From Gymnopus androsaceus JB14 (taxonomy: Eukaryota; Basidiomycota; Agaricomycetes; Agaricales; Omphalotaceae): a stretch of DNA of 64,000 nucleotides. This document shows, in pieces, positions 11,653 to 24,088 of this stretch (positions are counted from its first letter, which is position 1; each line of letters starts with the position of its first letter). The notes beneath the pieces were generated by a model. That model ran no database searches and was not told where the DNA came from. It saw only the letters and a list, made by a program, of their open reading frames with translations. The stretch covers positions 221,018 to 285,017 of the forward strand of contig ML769393.1 of assembly GCA_009733575.1 (NCBI GenBank), given 5' to 3'. The position numbers and the translations under genes were made by a program.

Positions 11653-14600
11653 ATGATCTTACTGATTTCACTAAGCTGTTCGGCCCTGCTCTTTGCTCTA
11701 TCTCTCTTTCCAGCGTACTCTGCAGGTTCACTGTGAATGTAGGATAGGTTGATTGACAACCTAATGTAGAGTGAAAATCAGCGGTGTCCTAGTTTAGGTT
11801 GGTAGAGATTTTTCGGAAGAACCTAAAGTAAGTGTGTGAAAGATATATACGATTTTCAATTATTGATAGGTTGCTCTTAGGTCGTTTTCCCGTTCCACAA
11901 CAACCTAAGTAAATGTTTTTTGAGCTTCAAGGATGTGCGGCCCGTAATCACGTCTATTGCCACGTCAACGTTTTCAACTTCAACCACGTCAACGTCGACA
12001 TTGAGCTCAAGCCTCCTTACATCAAGCCATCGACATCCTCACTCAGACTGTAACTCAAGGCTCCTCAAATTTACTGAGGCGGCTATTGCTGCCTCAAGCT
12101 GATCTCAAGCTAATGCCTCAACAACTCTACAACGCTCAGAATGCAAGAACCGTGACATAGTACGCAAGAGCAAAAATGCTATACTTGTTGGCTTGGGAAG
12201 ACGTTGGTTCTACCGTAATCAAGCCGTTTTCCATACTGGAGCAATTGGGAGATTGGGAACGACGTAACAGTGGTGGACATTCGACAATTGGTGAGTCACT
12301 GTAATTCCGATACCGCTCGATACTGAAAATTACTGTTTTTTTTTCACGCAGCGTTGGCAGCTCACCATCTTTCCCTCAAGCTCTTGGGCCCTTCCGCGTT
12401 CATATCCAAGTTGATGATTGATTAACGACGGTTATTGTCCCCGCTTCGCGTTCTATTTCCTGTACTTTGTAAATTATGATAATATAATAATTTATTCACT
12501 CTCTTATGTCGATGCTCTGAATTTGAGCCCTGAAATGCATATGGTATCAGTATTCTATGGGTGTAAATGTACGCTCCAAAAGCAACCTAATTCCACAAGA
12601 AACAACCTAAATTTAATAAATTCTCGAAAGAGATTCTTAGGGTGAAACTGTCCGATTTAGGACCCTGTTCAACCTAACATTTTTGGCAGGTACTATCAAC
12701 CTATGTAGGTTGATAACTACCATTTGATAGGTTGAAGATCACCATCACCTAGGTTGAATATTTCAACCTACCTGGACATCACAGAGGTTATGAAACACGC
12801 TCTAACACTTCTTCTTTCCTGGATACCCTTCCTTCGAAGCAACGAGATCTTTTCAACTATGCAATGAAAGGTCTCGATATGAATTGGGGTGGACCTGGAA
12901 CATATATTGTGAGTATCTATTCGACCAATTCTAGAGACCTACCAACGTCCAACGTTATGCAGTTTGGGTCCGTTCGATACTCCGCATGGTACGCGGTCGG
13001 GTTGCTGGCCCGAAACGAGAACGACGACGCGAAAGACGCGAACGAGCTTGTTAGAAACATGTAAATAAGCCTTTAACACATCGTCGGCCTCTGTTTGACC
13101 TATTATAGCGTGTCTTATCAATTTACGGACCCGACCAAGGTTTGGTACGGAACATATAAAGACGGTCAGTCAGAAACGAAAAAAAAGATACTTACTGTCA
13201 TTGAATACATGATGAATAGTGCCCGACTCTCCTGATCCCGGTGATACCTGGACTCCAGAGGTTTTCCAATGCCAGTGCTTTCTCCTCGTGCTGTTCCTGA
13301 CGCGTGATGACTAGATTTACACGTCCTACGACCCCAACATAGGACTCTTCATCGGGACCTCTTTCATCATTGTCTTGGAAGAATTCGCGGATCTCTTGGA
13401 CGCGGGGGTCGAAGATTTAATCAAGCAGAGTCTTTACAACGTGACTGTGGGCGAAGGATACAGGAATGGTGGTATTAATGGCGATAACCGTGAGTTCCTT
13501 GGGGTATTGTGTTTGAAAGGGTAGCTTACTGTCCGTCGTGATTTATAGTGTATCCAGTATACAGTAATCCCTGGCAAGTTTTGTGTATTCTCTCTCTCGC
13601 CTTGCAAACCTGGTGGATGTTTTTCTACTTAGGTTTATGCGGATCATGCTTACGACTTATGCGGGGAATCTCTTCGATTCTGCAAACTTTACTTTCTGGG
13701 GCAATGAGTGGGCAGAGCAAGGAATTGCCGCATTCGACATCTATAACACTCTACCCGAGGTGAGCTCCGACGAGCTCGACATCATATATCAGTTCCATAT
13801 CTTCCTTTGCAGTATAATTCAGGGACGTATAATGGTAGTTCTTTCTTCCTCTCTTCTCTAGATGTCATCTTCGTTAAATTCCTGATAGGTGTTGTTTTGT
13901 ATGCTCTATCTTTGTGGGGCTACATGCCACAAAACTCCACCATAGTGACTCGAGCAACCGACCTGATTTCCCAAATCTGGACCAATGGAGTCGGTCAGTA
14001 CTATAACCCTACCCTCGAGAGTCTTGGTGGTCCTTGGGACAGAGCGTATGGGTATGATATGGTATGAACTTCTGCGGAGTAAAGAAAAGTCTGTTAATTG
14101 ATCTTATTTAGCGCGATTACTTTGGCATACTTGGAGGGCAGATTACGGGACTGATAGGAGGAATAAAGAACAAAACCGCCCCTCTACCTGTTCCAATGGT
14201 TGGCAGCCTTCACTATAGCGATGCCGCCATTTTGGCAATGTCAAGACTTCATCTGAAAGTGCTTTGGCTTTCACTAACGCGCTCATATTCAGGCTTCCAG
14301 TCATCTCAAAATTTCATGATCCATACGTTCCGGGGTCTGTAATCTCTCAGCTTATAGCGCTTGAAGGCGACGGGCACTTCTTCAGAGCACAAGCTGTGTC
14401 ACCACCTTTTGACAACGTCGACTATCCGAGAAATTACACTTCCTGGACTGGAGCGGGACTGAGCGTTGGTGGTATCGAAGTCGACAATTATGGTGAAATT
14501 GTTCACATAAGCTCGATGATTGATACTCACTATATGCCTGATAGTTGTAGGAGGTGCTGCGATTAATCCCAGTGTTTATGTTCCTGCCTCCATACTGTGG

Positions 14601-15031
14601 CGTACCCCAATCGGAGAAACAGCATGGATAAATGCGTGTTATTCCTGGGATATCTCTCCGTTTAACTGACCGACGGTTTTTAGCATTATCCCACTTCATC
14701 TGTCATATCTGCGGTCGCCACCTCTAATAATCTCACTGTGTCGTACCCACCGTCCAGAGCGTTCCCGAACAACAGTACCACCTCCAACGTTATGAGCTTC
14801 CTGATCTCTGGGCACGAGCGTGTCACCCTCCACGACGACTTTCTTGTTAATGGGACCGCGGAGCTTCCTGGATTGAAACTCAATGTCTCCGGTAGTCTTT
14901 TTGGCCAGAACACGACGATTATCTATGATGAAGACAGTATAGATAGTCTTTCATTCTACAATCTCACCTATTTCATTCCAGAAAACTTCAACGAAATACC
15001 ATCCATAACTATATCTTTTGAGATAGTGTAA
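11653..15031 (+). pseudogene. Secreted protein of unknown family, exon 1 interrupted by a TIR element and a frameshift
   Basis: Starts with a signal peptide (MILLISLSCSALLFALSLFP, then AYSA; residues 1-24). The mature chain is Asn/Trp/Tyr-rich with N-glycosylation sequons. Landmarks are YAMKGLDMNWGGPG, RYSAWYAVGLLARNEND, WYGTYKD, TWTPE then YTSYDPNIGLFIGTSFI, FTFWGNEWAEQGIAAFDIYN, GGPWDRAYGYDMRDYFG, and a beta-rich C-terminal part ending NFNEIPSITISFEIV. The N-terminal helical, Trp-rich part resembles six-hairpin-type secreted carbohydrate enzymes, but I cannot assign a family. An inserted element (11729-12784) follows codon 25. A 1-nt deletion near 14239 (ILAM|VKTSSE) shifts frame. About eight introns are otherwise in phase, one of them GC-AG (~13569). 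Confidence 0.7.
11724..12789. mobile_element. ~1.06 kb TIR element inserted in an exon, 5-bp direct flanks
   Basis: Element 11729-12784, flanked by AGGTT at 11724-11728 and 12785-12789. Imperfect terminal inverted repeats: the left end is cactgtgaatgtaggatagg. The right end, reverse-complemented, starts ctgtgatgtccaggtagg. Many AGGTTG/CAACCT motifs in both orientations cluster near both ends (subterminal repeats, as in CACTA and hAT elements). No transposase is visible, so it would be non-autonomous. Removing the element and one AGGTT joins signal peptide to mature protein in frame (AYSAGYETRSNTSSF), which strongly supports a true insertion. The superfamily is uncertain. Confidence 0.7.
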
Positions 15032-15176
15032 TACCTACATTATGTACAAGAACTATGTATACATCACGAAAACCACCGTCTCCTTTTCCATAAATAACTC
15101 CATAGTAAGTAGAAGTGTCCTAAAGAATGTTGACGCTGCACGCATCTTTCCAAGCACACGTTACAGCGGGTGCATT

Positions 15177-16620
15177 CTAGAATGAACCAAGGATACTCTA
15201 TGGACAGATTGGGGTGAGTAAACATCATATACTCTTGAAACATAGGTAGACTGACTTGAAGTTTCTGTTGGATTGCTGAATCGTCAATGGGGCAGTTGAT
15301 GTTAACGGTAAACGAGACAGAAGGAATGGTAATCAAAATGCCCAAGACACTTAAATCAATCTTCAAAAGATTCCTTTAGTTTGGTAGAAGACCAGAAAAG
15401 AGATGATTTAACGCACTCCAACCTTTACTCCAAGGGGGATAGGCACTGGCGAGCTTGATGTAAGTAAACCACACTTCGTTGCAAGGTCGAGTACAACGGC
15501 CAAATTTTCCGCTTTCGAAGGGGCAGTGTCCGATAGGTCGAGGTAGATTACGATAGGAAATGTAAAATTGGTTATCTGGTCGGATTTTATGACGAGATTC
15601 GTCAAATTGCCGTTGGCGATAATCGTGTTATTCACAGATGGGTATGAAACCTGGGTCGTTTGCCTCGTCAGGAGATATTCCCAAGGATGAACGAAGGTGG
15701 AAAGCCTACCGCGGCCGTCAACGGCTTGAAATCTACCGAAAAGAAATTTGGATTGTTCACGCTAAATTAATGAAAATTGAGATTCAACTCTCGCTGAAAG
15801 GTAACCACAGGGTAACATACGTGAAATTCATCTCCAAGCTGCAGTGAGAGAGGTAACGGCGGGGTGTAGGAAAGGATGAGTCGAATATGAGAACAAAAAA
15901 CCATAATAAACAATGAACACATACGGGACTGTAAGCGTGCTGTCCGGGAAGCTGACCTGTAACACTGATGAATGGGCGAAGTAGAGAAAGAAAAAACAAA
16001 CTTACTTGCTGGGTAGGATTCAAACCAGGCTTGGTAAAAGATAAAGCAGGAGGGCGAATCCACTACACATAATTATAAGACGTGTAAGTGTGTACAAGGA
16101 TTGGTACTCACTAGAGCAAAGCCCAGGATAACAGCAACGACGATAAATATGATTATGAATAGCGAACAGAAGAAGAATCGGCCTATGCAAAATAGACCTC
16201 CACCCTGGACACACTTTGTTAGTAAATAATCGTATAGCATGCAGTCTAAGCTCGCACCCTAGTCCATAGATCTCGTCGGCGTATACCTTTGCGATATGAT
16301 TTAACCCCAGCCCCCGCCCTATGGTCCACAACCAAGTCAATACTCGTGAGTGCATTGCATATTTCCAACTCATACCATTTTTGCTCTGGGTTTCCAAAGT
16401 GATCAAATGCACTTTTTGGTTTGATCTTGTTGGAAAATAGGTCTTCTTTCATATCTTGTCGATCTGAAGGGCTCTCATATTGTGAAGGATTGTCACGATA
16501 TGGCTCTCCGTACCGATAAAGGGACCCTTGCTGTGAGGTGGAAAATGGGTCTCGGGGATATAGTGGTCCATCTGGTAGCCCGCGCTGCGTTGGCTGAGAA
16601 GAATAGTAATAATTGGCCAT
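15177..16620 (-). CDS. LEA2-type (late embryogenesis abundant-like) single-pass membrane protein
   Basis: Start MANYYYSSQPTQRG at 16620 (a TTG nine bases upstream is not a start). Residues ~1-90 are cytosolic and disordered with many Tyr, Pro and Gln. A basic stretch (SYRKGIRRRDLWTRGGG) follows, then one transmembrane helix (FIIIFIVVAVILGFALWIRPP), then a lumenal or cell-wall-side LEA2/immunoglobulin-like domain: MNFTVNNPNFFSVDFKPL, NTIIANGNLTN, QITNFTFPIVIYLD, DLATKCGLL, and VSFTVNINCPID near the end. The protein finishes with a short exon ...QSILGSF. The TM helix plus NPNFFSV plus LATKCG pattern is the usual architecture of fungal LEA14-like proteins, whose exact role is not established. 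At least seven introns are used, all in phase, including a very small exon encoding VSFPDSTLTV. No lesion seen. Confidence 0.8.
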
Positions 16621-17473
16621 TTCTGCCAAGCCAGCTGGACAACAAGAGGTTTGAAGAAGAAACGTAAAATGTGAGGAAGGGGTTGGGAAGGGGCTTTTCA
16701 GCGGCGCATGAAAGGTCGCTGCACGGCCTTAATACTGCCGGCGTAGAGATGGAAAGGGTGCTGGCAGCATCAGGACAGTGCTATACAACCATCACTTCAA
16801 CATCTGTTTCTCGACAACACAACATCACAGGCCTGGATTCCGACGCGAGAGCCTACTTACTGATCGTGAGGGAGATAGCCTTTGGAATATCAGCGCCCTA
16901 GAGATGTTTTTGGCCCATACATAGTTTTTATACTGTAGATGCCCAACGAACGCTTGAAACGCAGGATATCGGGAGTTTTTTTCTTTTCTTTTTTGCATGA
17001 GAACCTTTGTTTGCTTCCGCAAAGGTCTAAGTCTATACACATATAACGAGTCTGCCTAGGGACTACCGCAAAGGCTAGTCCGAGTCGCAGCGAAAAACCA
17101 ACTTTTTTTAAATTCGACAAACTACATACTGTACGCTACAACATTACAAACAGCCCAACTATATACTTTATAAGATTAATCTACAGACATGTAGTACGGT
17201 ACTTACTTAATTAACGTTTTAACGCATATTAACAAACCAAAACGAATAGGCGAAAACGAAGATTTGAAGAAAAGCTGAAAGCGACCGCGGGTAAAAATGC
17301 AGGAAACAAGGGTTTTGAATGAGAGAACAGAAGTGGAGATATAAGTTAAACAGACAATTGCATGATTGGTTTATATGCGGGATGAAGGAAAGATGCAACG
17401 GCGAAAAAAAAGCGAAAATATATACTGTGAACAAAAACAAGTCGAAAGCATCAAGACCAGGGCGAAAGCAAAT
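16621..17473. other. Intergenic; distal half belongs to the metacaspase duplication
   Basis: Upstream of the LEA2 gene and downstream of metacaspase copy 1. From about 17060 to 17473 it matches, in inverted orientation, the 3' flank of metacaspase copy 2 (58900-59270). Shared words include gactagcctttg and tgtagattaatct. It holds the LEA2 promoter. No coding capacity seen. Confidence 0.55.
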
Positions 17474-19641
17474 TCAACGAAAATGTGTCTGTGTCATACA
17501 TTCCATCGTTTTCTCATATCCTAATACGATAAACATCAGCTCAGTACGACAAGTATACTGAAAATACACATACCAATGGCCTCTGACTAGATAACTAAGA
17601 TTGATAAAACGAACATACAGTCAGTATACGTGAGCGTTTAATCCATCCACACACTACAACTTACCTGAGGATCTTGGAAATCATTCAGATTTAATCCAAA
17701 TGTATCACCATTGGACCGCGCTCTAACTTGGGGGTGCTTTTTCCTATAACGTACAACTTTGTTCTTGTAGTCCTTCGTCTGAGTGTGAGCTTGTAGAGCG
17801 GCGTCGTGCAATTTATGGCTACACAAAGAAAAGATTAAACGAAAAGGGTCGAGGCAACCAAATGATTTCTCACCTAACAGTGACCATGAGGTCTTTCAGT
17901 GTAGGGTGAGGATCTTGTTCTACATGAGTAGTCAGGAACCAGGTTTTGTCAAAACAGAAGCCGATTGTACATACTGAGTATCTCCACCAACATCTGGGTC
18001 ATAGAATGTCCGTCACTGTCTTCCCAAGCTTCTTGACTATCCTTACAGGAAGCCAGCGAAATCTTGCAAAGAGAAATAATAAATCCAAGAGCATCAAGCG
18101 CAAAAAAAATGGAACTCACAATTTCCGGCGATTCAGGAGATCTCGGGGACGTGGGTGACTGGGGCCTATCGCTATGTCGACACCACCCATTGCAAAACTC
18201 CTGCACAGGAGACTCGCATTGGCGAGCCAGCACTTCGTCGGTCAAGTTCTCATCGTCGCCTGTAGGAATCTCGGGCTTATCGGTATCCAGCCAAGGAACG
18301 AATTGCGACTTGATTGTCTTCGACGACTGCGTTTTGGCTAGTTGATATCCGGAGCTGTTTCTCCAAGTGGTATTGCTGCGCCTAAGGGCATTTATGCCTT
18401 TTCCAGCATTTAAATCCAACTTGGTCAGCGCGCGTGCTAACTTTTTTTGCGTGGAAGTCGAAGCTGGGGAAAGCACAGGCGAAGTTATCGGACTAGTGAG
18501 CGCAGTAGGGATCTCCTTCGATGATGAACGACGCTCAAATGAAAGGGGACTTCGAGGAGTTGGTAAAACGGCCGTTTTACGCTGCTTGACACGATCACCG
18601 CTGATGCGTGTGGTTTGGTAGACGATCATGCCATTGCGACGACGTACTAAAGAGTGTTTAAATTTAGACCAGCTGTAAGCCATGAAAAACACGAACCGTT
18701 ATTCCACATCTCATCACTTTTTCTTCTGCCTTTAGAAACCCATGGAACGTATGGCCTGTTACATCTAAAATGTTCGAGGTCAAGTAGGGAGCCAGAGTGA
18801 CAGGAGTCAAGAACGGCCTAAAAATGAAGGTGAATAGAGGAAGAAAAAGTACAGCGGTCAACCTACAACTAGTTGACATCCCTGTGGTACTCGGTCAACT
18901 AGAATGTTTCGTAGTTCCTGGAGGGAGCAATGAGTGGTATTCTTTACCAGAAGAGCACAACATACATCATCCATAATGAGATTATTCACACCGTCCGAAT
19001 CGCATGGCACAAGACCTACAAAACAAATATGTCAATGAGGACAAGGGGGTTTATGTAGTATCACGACATACATTCATCTTTGCCATCTTCCTCTGTATGA
19101 TCCAAGTTGTCCGTCTGTACAACATGACCCGAGTCTGTGACAGAATGAATGAGGAAAAAAACACCAGATGGTAGTGCAACGTACAGTGAAAGAAGAAGCG
19201 ATCACCTCGACGAGCATCAGCGACTAATTTGTGCATCTCGTCAATCTGAAAGGAAGAGGTTAAGAATAAAATTGCGGAGCAGGCTCTAGTACTCACAATG
19301 TTGGCCCTCGTCGGTCGTAGTTGCTTGGGATCGTCGATATCAATGAGGGTGACAATATCACTCCGTTTATAGTCATATTCGTCTGTCGCAGAAATGAGCA
19401 GTAGGCAGAAAAGGAGAAAAGCATCACACGCACCAACGAGTAAGGATGCCATTGCGTGAACATCTCGATGTGGCATCTTTAGATTACTTCTATTCCCTCC
19501 ACCATCCATTAACGTATTATTTATACCGAGTAAAAGAGCCTTCTTCCTGTTTGGCTGCCCAATGATCACCTCTGTAGCATTGTTGGATAAGGGGATGTTA
19601 TGGCGCCGCTTGGGATGGCCAAGGGGATGGATGATCTTCAT
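17474..19641 (-). CDS. Metacaspase-like cysteine protease (caspase fold), intact copy
   Basis: Start MKIIHPLGHPKRRHN at 19641. Exons join in phase into a caspase domain: RKKALLLGINNTL, HRDVHAMASLLV, YKRSDIVTLID, PTRANI, LVADARRGDRFFFHYSGHV (catalytic His; the usual Gly after SGH is Val), EEDGKDECLVPCDSDG and AVLDSCHSGSLLDLEHFRCN (catalytic Cys). The C-terminal half is a Ser/Pro/Thr-rich linker followed by DSDGHSMTQMLVEIL, PHPTLKDLMVTVSHKLHDAA and a last short exon ending MECMTQTHFR. These parts also appear in the second copy. Metacaspases cleave after Arg/Lys and act in stress, proteostasis or regulated cell death; the role here is unknown. All eight or so introns keep frame. The gene lies ~37 kb from an inverted, broken copy (56684-58899). 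Confidence 0.85.
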
Positions 19642-20695
19642 TGAGTGACTGGAGAGATAGGAATGCGGAGAAAATGCAGATCCTGAAGATAACGCTTTAT
19701 AAACCTCGTCCCTATAAGCTGTGATGGAGGTTCCAAGCCAAAAAGGAAGGATTTGTGGGTGTAACTAGTGGTGTATGAGGCTGTCCCAAGGCGTTTCACT
19801 GGTACTAGAGGCTTGGACAGTCCAAACGAGCGTAATCCTGTTAATTATGGGAGGTAAACATTACTGTAACCTGGATTTACAGGATTCCTGTAGACCTTCC
19901 TGTAAACTTCGAGGACTTCGGTCGTGAATAAGCAATTGAACGAATGAAACCTAAGCGCTGAAAGGGCGGTACGCGCTTGAGCGCTCATCAAAAAATGATA
20001 CGCGACGTTGACGCGACGATTGAATTAACATCTTTTGGATCTCCACTCAGCATGATAGCCCCAGCGAGCTAAGGCTGGCGCGCTAAAGATACAGCTTCTA
20101 AAAGCAATAGTGGCGAAGCAGGGGAAAAAATCATGAAAAAAATCATGAACTTGATTCAAATCGCAGCATCCGAGTCGCTGTACCTGTTTTAGTATATACA
20201 CCATGCCTAGGCGCTTCACACTAACTTGCATACCATCAGAATTGGTCCTCCAAGATCGGCAAGTACACCGTTCGTGTTTTGGACGTGTAGAATGTTCTCG
20301 GCGTTGAAAGTCGAGATTCAAGCAGCTAACCTGTGACCTGAATGAACTTGCAGTGCGGTTAGTAGCGTCTCAGAGACCGTGTAATACTTCTTTCTTTAAA
20401 CGAAAAGGAAGCCAAAGAGATGATATCCTTCGATCGCTTATCCGTGGAGTTTGAAAGTTCCGAGAACTAGCAGGCTCGGTGCGGTCAACCTCCGAGCTCT
20501 ACCCCGATCCCACATGATGGTTTGAAGAAGCCACTGGAATTGACCGAAGAACTATCAGGTCCAAAGTTGTCAAGCGTGGACAGAGTCGATGAAGAAAGCA
20601 TGATCATTCTATTGCAAGAATCATTCAGTATGTAAATTAGGTGTGACGTGCATATGGCACAAGGAAGAAAGGAAAGTTTATAGATCTGGGACAGT
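19642..20695. other. Intergenic, no gene seen
   Basis: About 1.05 kb upstream of metacaspase copy 1 and downstream of the BBE-type oxidase gene. It contains the metacaspase promoter. Short open frames show no family resemblance. No RNA gene or clear repeat noticed. Confidence 0.45.
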
Positions 20696-22729
20696 TCAAT
20701 TGGGCTGGATCTTCCAGCCTCCAGCAAGGCCCATGATGTTATTGGGGTCAACAGCCGCCTTGATGCTCTGCAACCTCGAAAGATTATCACCATACAACCT
20801 CTCTAAAGGTGTCTCGAATATCGCGTAGTTTGGATAGATGAGTGCTGTATCCACTCCAGTTTGACCCTCCGCAAGAGCCACACTCGTAATCTGGGCGGCA
20901 CTCTGCTGAATAGCATCGAGGAACAAGTCGTCGGCAGTTTCCAATGACCAACCATAAAACAAGTTGAGGGGCAGATATGCAGTTGAACGAGAAGCAGGAT
21001 AAGCCGATGGAGATGTGTTGTGTGTCAAAATTGTAGGCAAAAACGGCTCAATGTCGTATGAAATGAAAGAACCGCTGTCGAAACTCAGCTCGGTGCCCCA
21101 GAACTACAAACAACAAGGTTACGACGTTTCTAATAATCAGTGTTAAGATAACCCACCACAGTCTCGTTGAGAATGGCGTTCAGCAAAGTTGGAGTCAGTT
21201 CAAGGAGAGGGGCAGAGTTGAAAAAAGCCCTGTGAGTCGTAGTGAGATTGAATGAATAGAAACAATGTATTCAATCGAAAATCACCTGTCTCCCGCTGTA
21301 GCATTGGATGGAGAGGCCTGCACGAGAGACACAAAATCTCTAGTGGATACGTCCGTGGTAAAGGCAGGAATCGCCAGGAAATCGTCAAATATGCCATCGG
21401 GCGGGGTGGGTCCATCATAGAACAAGAGTTGTGAGATCCCGGGCTAAGAGTTCAGCAATGAGATGCGGATAGATACGACATAAGAGATAGTGTGCTACCT
21501 GTCCGAGTAAAAAGTTTGCGGTCGTGATAATCGCAGCTTTGGGGTCGGTTACAGTAGACGAAAATGTATAAGTGGCGTTGAGTACTTGAGGAATCTCAGC
21601 TTCCGTGTAGGTGATCAACCCGCCCTATACAGTATAAACATCCTCGTGTTTAATCGAGTTTGGAAGAGTAGAAGTGAAGTACGAACCCAAACCTCTGTCT
21701 GAGGAAACGTCTGGAGAGAAATGCTCGTAACGATGCCCTGAAAATATCGGTTTGCTTGGGAACTATTCGAGAAGCGACGATTTCCTTACATAGTTATTGA
21801 ACCCACCCTGCCAAGTCAAATGAAACGATTGATCGGTGGTTATACAGGAAATTTATTATTAGCGTACCTTCAATGCGAAGAAAAGATCTGGGTTCGAGTC
21901 GTCGGTAACATTGATTACGGTCCCGTTGGGTGTAACGAGTTCAAATGCAGTAACGGTGTCTACTGTCAATCCATATTGATTGGATTTCCAAGAGTAACCT
22001 TGAAAAATCGTGAGTATTTCCGCATAGAATAACATTGAGAGTAACGAGTACCTCCTCCGAGCGTAAACCCGGCAACACCAACGCCTGTGACACGTCCTCC
22101 AACGACATTTACTGAAAACGGGGCGAGGGAGGAGTATACGTCGTCCCAAACCAACCCGGTGCCAATGGTCGCGGTGCTTGAATCGGCGTCATATACCACA
22201 TCCGAGAAACGGTACATCGCTATCTGTACACCAGTGGTCGAAGAGAAGTCGGGGTTGGAGGCATGGCCTCCGCCTTTAACCTAAATGGAGTGAGCTTTGG
22301 TACAATGAGCAGAGAGTTGTACTCACCGCAAACGGAGTGCTCGTGTTCCCCAATATTTGCAACTTAACAAACGCATTGAGCTATAGGATATGAAAGGGAG
22401 GGGGTTTAGAATCGCTCACAATAATGCCAACGTCCTCCGGAGAACCTGGCTCAACGCTACATGTAGCCGCCTGCGAGCTAGAGGAGGCCCAATGACTTAT
22501 ATCCAAGTCGTATTGCACAAGATCCAGGACATTGACTACACATAGGAATTTTCAGAATGAGGTCATCTCAAATGCAACGGTACTTACGAGGAAAGTACAC
22601 GTCCGACGCAGTTGAGATCGCGTTGGCAATCTGGGTGCAAACATCATTAATAGTTCTTCCATCCAGCTGTTGAGGTACGTGTGCTAAGACCGAAAACGAG
22701 AGGAGAACGGGGAGGAGAAGAGACTTCAT
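20696..22729 (-). CDS. Secreted FAD-linked oxidase, berberine bridge enzyme (BBE) type
   Basis: Start MKSLLLPVLLSFSVLAHVPQ, a signal peptide. An FAD-binding PCMH-type domain follows: VKGGGHASNPDFSSTTGVQI (the His in GGGH is the usual covalent flavin site), ATIGTGLVWDDVYSSL and VVGGRVTGVGVAGFTLGGG, then YSWKSNQYGLTVDTV and GGFNNYGIVTSISLQTFPQ. The last exon is the BBE C-terminal motif: NYAIFETPLERLYGDNLSRL, VDPNNIMGLAGGWKI. Ten or so introns all fit phase. One exon, GGFNNY, is only 18 nt. Such enzymes oxidise sugars, alcohols or alkaloid-like substrates using O2, in or outside the cell wall. The substrate cannot be predicted. I see no lesion; an FAD 6-S-cysteinyl residue is not evident. Confidence 0.88.
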
Positions 22730-24088
22730 GGTCAACAAAGGAAAGGAAGTTCCGGGGTTACTTACGGTTTAATTAAATAAAAAATAGAACAGAGAAATTT
22801 TATTGGCTTACATACGATAACATATCTTCTCCGCGACAGACACCTACATCATCGTATGTTTCATCGAGGTACTAGTAGCTCCCACCCTGCTATCCGGTTT
22901 CCCTTGGCAGGGAAGGGAACGGGGCCGGGAGGAGAGAAACGGAGAAGGCGAAAAAACAAAGTGTGCAGGACCAGCTCTAGACTCGCGGTGCCAGTTCCGT
23001 TCGGTCGCCACCTATTTCAAATAAATTTGAGGGAAGTCCCGTAGGTCAGCAAGTATTTGTCTTTCGGAGAACGGCCGGTTCACGAGCCTAGACCAGCTCA
23101 TAGTCCTCCTACCTTTACAAATACAGTGACCGTTTGTAAGGCTGCAATAATATAAATCGAGAGAAGACATGTAGAGAAGACACGCAGGGCCACATGTTCC
23201 TCCACGGTCCCAGATCACCGCTAGGCCAGCTGGCAAAGATGTGTCGAGAACTAAGCCAGGAGAGCCCATGTCAGCTGAGATAAGATCGTAATTTTAGGCG
23301 TTGAAGATTGTAGTTTGCTGTCAAGGCACGAGTATTGGCAGAGTATTGGTACGATGTGTTTCCAATAAGTATGTCCGTGCTCATTTCGCGCTTCAAGTCG
23401 CAGACATTTGTAGAAAGCGTCAGAGGATAGGGTCTGAGTTGAGTCTGCACTGCAGTATGAGTGGCACGTGACTTTACCCACGCGCTCGTGTACGGTGTAG
23501 TAACTTATACTCAACGTCAATGCGCTAGTGAGAAAGTTTGGCCCTTTGAACTTTGAAAGCCGAGAACCACGCATTTATGGCGATTTTACATCTAGGCGCG
23601 AAGAGGAATTCTTCAAAACGAGAACACCAACAGAAAACGTCGCCAATGGTAGTAGCTAGAGGTAGCTAGCTCATCTGCTGAAGCTCAACGTGCGTAGTAT
23701 CGACTAGTCAGCACCTTCAGCACTGTCCTTCGACGGCTGGCGTTGGGCTGGCGCTGAAGACAGATCCGACATGCGCGGTGCGCGCTTGGTGCGCGCCTTT
23801 CAGCGTGAGACGCAAGTGAGACGCCCGCCGAGAGACTTGTAACAATACAGTAACCATCAAAGAAGCTAGCGCTGATCTTTTGATAAATACGAGTGCTGAG
23901 CGCTGGATGTTGTTCCCCCTCCTTTCTTCCGTCATCTAAAAAGGCCTCGTAGTGCGAACAGAGGCCATCCTATCCAGTACCGCTCACGCTGTGACTCAAT
24001 TCGACTCAGCACTGCCTAATACGGAACCCTCGGATTCGACACCTTGATAGATCGCTATAAAGGCGTTGTACTCTTGCCAATAGCTATC
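22730..24088. other. Divergent intergenic region, no gene seen
   Basis: About 1.36 kb between the BBE oxidase (minus) and the DUF6699 gene (plus), so it holds both promoters. Open frames here lack family resemblance. A short GC-rich inverted motif (gcgcgcttggtgcgcgc, ~23780) is the only structure noted. Confidence 0.45.

Noticed and set aside
20485..20793. Minus-strand ORF overlapping the 3' end of the BBE oxidase
   Set aside because: Overlaps the oxidase end in another frame and has no family resemblance.
21885..21905. tRNA B-box-like gggttcgagtc
   Set aside because: It falls in a coding exon of the BBE oxidase (DSNPDL on the minus strand). No A-box or cloverleaf is found around it.
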